This document shows positions 61,636 to 64,000 of a stretch of DNA of 64,000 nt, one piece after another; positions within the stretch are counted from its first letter, which is position 1, and every line of letters starts with the position of its first letter. The notes beneath the pieces were generated by a model. That model was not told the DNA's origin. It was given only the letters and a program-made list of their open reading frames with translations, and did no database searches. Source of the DNA: UBA9145 sp965262465 (GTDB lineage: Bacteria > Pseudomonadota > Gammaproteobacteria > Pseudomonadales > Pseudohongiellaceae); the NCBI GenBank assembly GCA_965262465.1, contig OZ253535.1, positions 806,001 through 870,000 on the forward strand, given 5' to 3'. Made by a program: the position numbers and the translations under genes.

Positions 61636-62115
61636 CTATTTAAATTTTTCCGCTAATGCTTTGCAGCGCGCAGACCACTGCTTCTTGATTTTCGCTTTGT
61701 CTGCACTTAATTGAGCCGGTATCTTCACATTCATTTTTAGTTTGGTCTTGTCTGCGTCAGCAAGAAACTGGACAGAGATTTGGCACTCGGCATCGGGATG
61801 AGTGCTTTCCGTCCAACTGAATGCCAGTTTTGAAGGAATATTGAGCTCGGTGTATTCGCCGCGGTGGTTAACTTCCTGGCCTCTGCGGTGAATGAGATAG
61901 TTGAACTCCCCATCTTTGCGCACCGTATTTTCTAACTTCAATATCTTCTCGGCCTGAACCTTTGGGCCGAACATCCATTCGCCTACGAACACGGGGATTA
62001 GCCAGTGATCACAAACTTTTTGTTGCTGGCCGTTGATGGTTTTGGTGAGCGAAAAGCTGGTGGGTGAACCTGAAGGTTCATTCTGATCAAACATGGACAA
62101 TTGGTCATTGCTCAT
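61636..62115 (-). CDS. SRPBCC/AHSA1-like protein
   Basis: A 159-residue soluble protein of the Bet v1-like SRPBCC fold. ICDHWLIPVFVGEWMFGPK-type opening, ILKLENTVRKDGEFNYLIHRRGQEVNHRGEY and KLAFSWTESTHPDAECQISVQFL are typical of AHSA1-domain proteins, which bind hydrophobic ligands or act as chaperone cofactors. It has no signal peptide, although its partners upstream are exported. It starts two bases after the cytochrome gene, so it is the last gene of the operon. Its link to the molybdoenzyme is not clear. Confidence 0.82.
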   Translation of the reverse strand: MSNDQLSMFDQNEPSGSPTSFSLTKTINGQQQKVCDHWLIPVFVGEWMFGPKVQAEKILKLENTVRKDGEFNYLIHRRGQEVNHRGEYTELNIPSKLAFSWTESTHPDAECQISVQFLADADKTKLKMNVKIPAQLSADKAKIKKQWSARCKALAEKFK

Positions 62116-62117
62116 AG

Positions 62118-62486
62118 TTAATCTACAGGATAAGGATTCTCTGGCATTAAATTCGCAGCCAGGCCAGGGCGTCGACTGGATTCTTTTTGTCCATAATGGC
62201 CCGACAAATAATTAAGGATCGTCGTTTCTTCAGCAGACTCGAGTTGTCGTAATCCCTGTGTCTCCTGCATCCAAATGATTCTGCTTTTCCACACGGCTTC
62301 GCTACCAGAATTGGATGTGATTAATTGAGCAGAATGACATTCGGTGCATGTGGATTGCACAGTCTCCCATCCCTCAGCGATGATCAATCCTGTAGCGCCA
62401 TCGGTCTCTTGAGCACTGGTAGTTAAACCAATAAGGATGAGCCAAGCGCCAGCAAGAACTGCTAATACCTTAAACAATAGTTTCAT
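62118..62486 (-). CDS. c-type cytochrome subunit of the second sulfite-oxidase-like pair
   Basis: A 122-residue monoheme cytochrome c with a signal peptide ending LTTSAQ (about residue 25). The heme site is C47-T-E-C50-H51 (VQSTCTECHSAQLI) and a distal Met may come from IIWMQETQG. The Moco gene ends three bases before its start and the SRPBCC gene follows two bases after its stop. The SorAB sulfite dehydrogenase has the same molybdoenzyme-plus-cytochrome plan. Confidence 0.88.
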   Translation of the reverse strand: MKLLFKVLAVLAGAWLILIGLTTSAQETDGATGLIIAEGWETVQSTCTECHSAQLITSNSGSEAVWKSRIIWMQETQGLRQLESAEETTILNYLSGHYGQKESSRRPGLAANLMPENPYPVD

Positions 62487-62489
62487 CTT

Positions 62490-63821
62490 TTATACCGCCT
62501 GCACTGCAACCCGGTGACAGGCATTGTTCAGATAGCCTCTCGGATTCCAGCCGGGAACAACCATTGGTTGAGAGCGCCCGCGATCGTCCATCGCTCTTGC
62601 CCAAATTTCGTAGTATCCAGGCTCTGGAAATTGGACCCAGGAATCAAAAGACTGCCAAGACAATCTGTTGGCCGCCGAGCCAAGGGAAGTAGGCAACCAG
62701 GTTGCGCCAAAATCGATTGAAATTAACACGGCGCTAATTTGATTATCGCCAGCCCAGGCATGACCTCTTACTGGCAAACGCTGGCGAAAATCTTGGCTAA
62801 TTCCTGACTGAGGGAATGTCACCAGGGATTTAACTGGCATCGATTCGATGATGCGCATGTCTTCAGCAGGTACGCGACTGCCTGGTGCGACAGGTACTGC
62901 CGGTACTGAATAAGAAGGCGCTGCCATCTTCTCACCGTCGTGTACCCGGTCGCGGACGACAATTCGGTTTAACCATTTGCCGGAAACGGAACCTGGCCAG
63001 CCACCGCAGACCATTCTAAGAGGGGCACCGTTTTGCAATGGAATATCTTCACCATTCATGGCCCAGGCAATCATAGACTCTCGCTCCATGGCTTTGCCGA
63101 TAGGTACGCCACGAGAAATAGGATCTAAATCCGGATTACCACTGGTATGGGTGTCTGCACCGTAGTAACCCACGTACATTGCATCTTGCGCCACACCACA
63201 ATAGTTCAATACATCTCTTAATCGCACTCCGGTGAATACAGGACATCCGATTGCCCCAGTAGTCCATTGGTTACCACTGGCAGCAGGAACAAACTCGCTA
63301 CGACCATTACCACCACATTCCAATTGCAGCTGCAGACTGACTTCTTCAAAGCGGGCACGTAAATCCTCGATAGTAAAAGTAGTCGGTCGCAGGCAAGACT
63401 CACCACCAATTTCTAAGGTCCAGTTATCGGGATTAATATCTTCCGGCGGAAGCCCGTTGTTACGGATGAACATGTAGTGGTTTGGCGTAATGTCATCATC
63501 GAGTAAATGGGCAGGAGTTTCTGCATTGACCGGTCGGTTATTCAGTACCACCAGCCCTTCCTTTCCGGGAATTACGTCGGGAGAATTGTCCGCCGCAAAC
63601 GCGGCTGGAATGAGACCAGCTGGCATGTTGCGAGCGAAAGGAATCTGCATGCCCAAAGCAGCGCCCATCGCCATTAAACTGCTTTTGGTAAGGAACCCTC
63701 TGCGGCTAACGGTATTGGTTTCGCGGCCCCAGAGAATCTGATCCGCCTTAATCGGGTCTTGCTGATACAGTTCCTGGAGGGTGGTTTTGTTGCTGGTGGC
63801 AGATTGTTTTCTATGAGGCAT
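62490..63821 (-). CDS. sulfite-oxidase-family molybdoenzyme (SorA-like), Tat-exported
   Basis: A 443-residue molybdoenzyme. The Tat signal is internal (SRRGFLTKSSLMAMG, Arg40-Arg41) after 39 soluble residues, an unusually long n-region. The molybdenum ligand is Cys169 in LQLECGGNGRSEF. Other family parts are GNQWTTGAIGCPVFTGVRLRDVL, MNGEDIPLQNGAPLRMVCGG, VSGKWLNRIVVRD and the dimerisation domain (ISAVLISIDFGATWLPTSLG). LECGGNGR and the GNQWTTGAIG segment differ from the SoxC-like protein at 22962, so this is a second, separate branch. It is first in a tightly packed three-gene operon. The substrate (sulfite or another small oxyanion or organosulfur compound) is unproven. Confidence 0.92.
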   Translation of the reverse strand: MPHRKQSATSNKTTLQELYQQDPIKADQILWGRETNTVSRRGFLTKSSLMAMGAALGMQIPFARNMPAGLIPAAFAADNSPDVIPGKEGLVVLNNRPVNAETPAHLLDDDITPNHYMFIRNNGLPPEDINPDNWTLEIGGESCLRPTTFTIEDLRARFEEVSLQLQLECGGNGRSEFVPAASGNQWTTGAIGCPVFTGVRLRDVLNYCGVAQDAMYVGYYGADTHTSGNPDLDPISRGVPIGKAMERESMIAWAMNGEDIPLQNGAPLRMVCGGWPGSVSGKWLNRIVVRDRVHDGEKMAAPSYSVPAVPVAPGSRVPAEDMRIIESMPVKSLVTFPQSGISQDFRQRLPVRGHAWAGDNQISAVLISIDFGATWLPTSLGSAANRLSWQSFDSWVQFPEPGYYEIWARAMDDRGRSQPMVVPGWNPRGYLNNACHRVAVQAV

Positions 63822-64000
63822 GAGGCCAATGTCCGCTTTCTAATGATGTTAATACGCCATGCAGTACAGACGCTAAATCTGCACCAGTCTGGGAATCAGG
63901 CGAGATTATCAAATTCGCTCAATGGGGTCCAAAGACCACTGGAGATTGGGTGTTTTTAGTCCGGTTTGATCAAGCGAAGTAAAAACCGATCTGTATTCCG
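63822..64000. other. gene-free end of window
   Basis: This is the upstream region of the minus-strand molybdoenzyme operon. I see no coding frame with support and no clear promoter element or repeat before the window ends. Confidence 0.5.

Overview
The window is about 64 kb of a chromosome, most likely from a marine or otherwise aquatic heterotrophic gammaproteobacterium. The evidence is an MSHA-type type IV pilus cluster in gammaproteobacterial style, GlpK/GlpD, an HPPD tyrosine-catabolism operon, a TonB-dependent receptor, many Sec-, Tat- and lipobox-exported enzymes, and moderate G+C. The gene mix recalls oligotrophic Pseudomonadales-like lineages (OM182/Pseudohongiella type), but I cannot assign a genus. 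I see no rRNA, tRNA, CRISPR array, insertion sequence or prophage.

Layout. 1-7704: the end of a VOC gene, a membrane protein, a TonB-dependent receptor, then an exported sulfatase / alpha-beta hydrolase / small lipoprotein run and a DUF2799-like lipoprotein. 7726-10216: membrane proteins and an AhpD-like carboxymuconolactone decarboxylase. 10262-13449: a tyrosine operon (hpd, VOC protein, fumarylacetoacetate hydrolase) divergent from a MarR regulator, with two tandem palindromic operators between them. 13478-15192: an exported RidA plus a Tat-exported class-V PLP enzyme. 15317-18355: an exported epoxide-hydrolase-like protein, then an Lrp/AsnC regulator divergent from an indoleamine 2,3-dioxygenase. 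18484-24777: tandem DUF6152 paralogues, an S9 peptidase and a SoxCD-like molybdoenzyme/cytochrome pair. 24904-33710: exported hydrolases (amidohydrolase, M20, beta-lactamase-like, metallo-beta-lactamase), a cytochrome c and small proteins. 33795-34278: a ColV-like double-glycine peptide precursor overlapping a small two-helix membrane protein, a candidate microcin/immunity pair. 34358-38249: a PQQ dehydrogenase, a DapA-family lyase and a GST. 38421-53709: a 15-kb MSHA-type pilus cluster with its own two-component system and a separately promoted major pilin. 53736-54020: a terminator and a strongly folded, gene-free stretch. 54021-63821: an LspA paralogue, glpK/glpD with a histidine phosphatase, an NhaC antiporter, a secreted alpha/beta hydrolase and a second sulfite-oxidase-like molybdoenzyme operon.

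How it works together. The biology points to catabolism of amino acids (tyrosine, tryptophan), amides, esters, sulfate esters and glycerol, with many reactions placed in the periplasm and electrons passed to small c-type cytochromes from Mo- and PQQ-enzymes. The pilus cluster holds the ATPase (with c-di-GMP-type MshEN repeats), secretin, platform, alignment proteins, minor and major pilins and a regulator pair. The most novel-looking items are the orphan microcin-like pair, the RidA/PLP enzyme pair predicted to act outside the cytoplasm, the clear operators at the tyrosine and tryptophan loci, and the unassigned structured region after the pilin gene.
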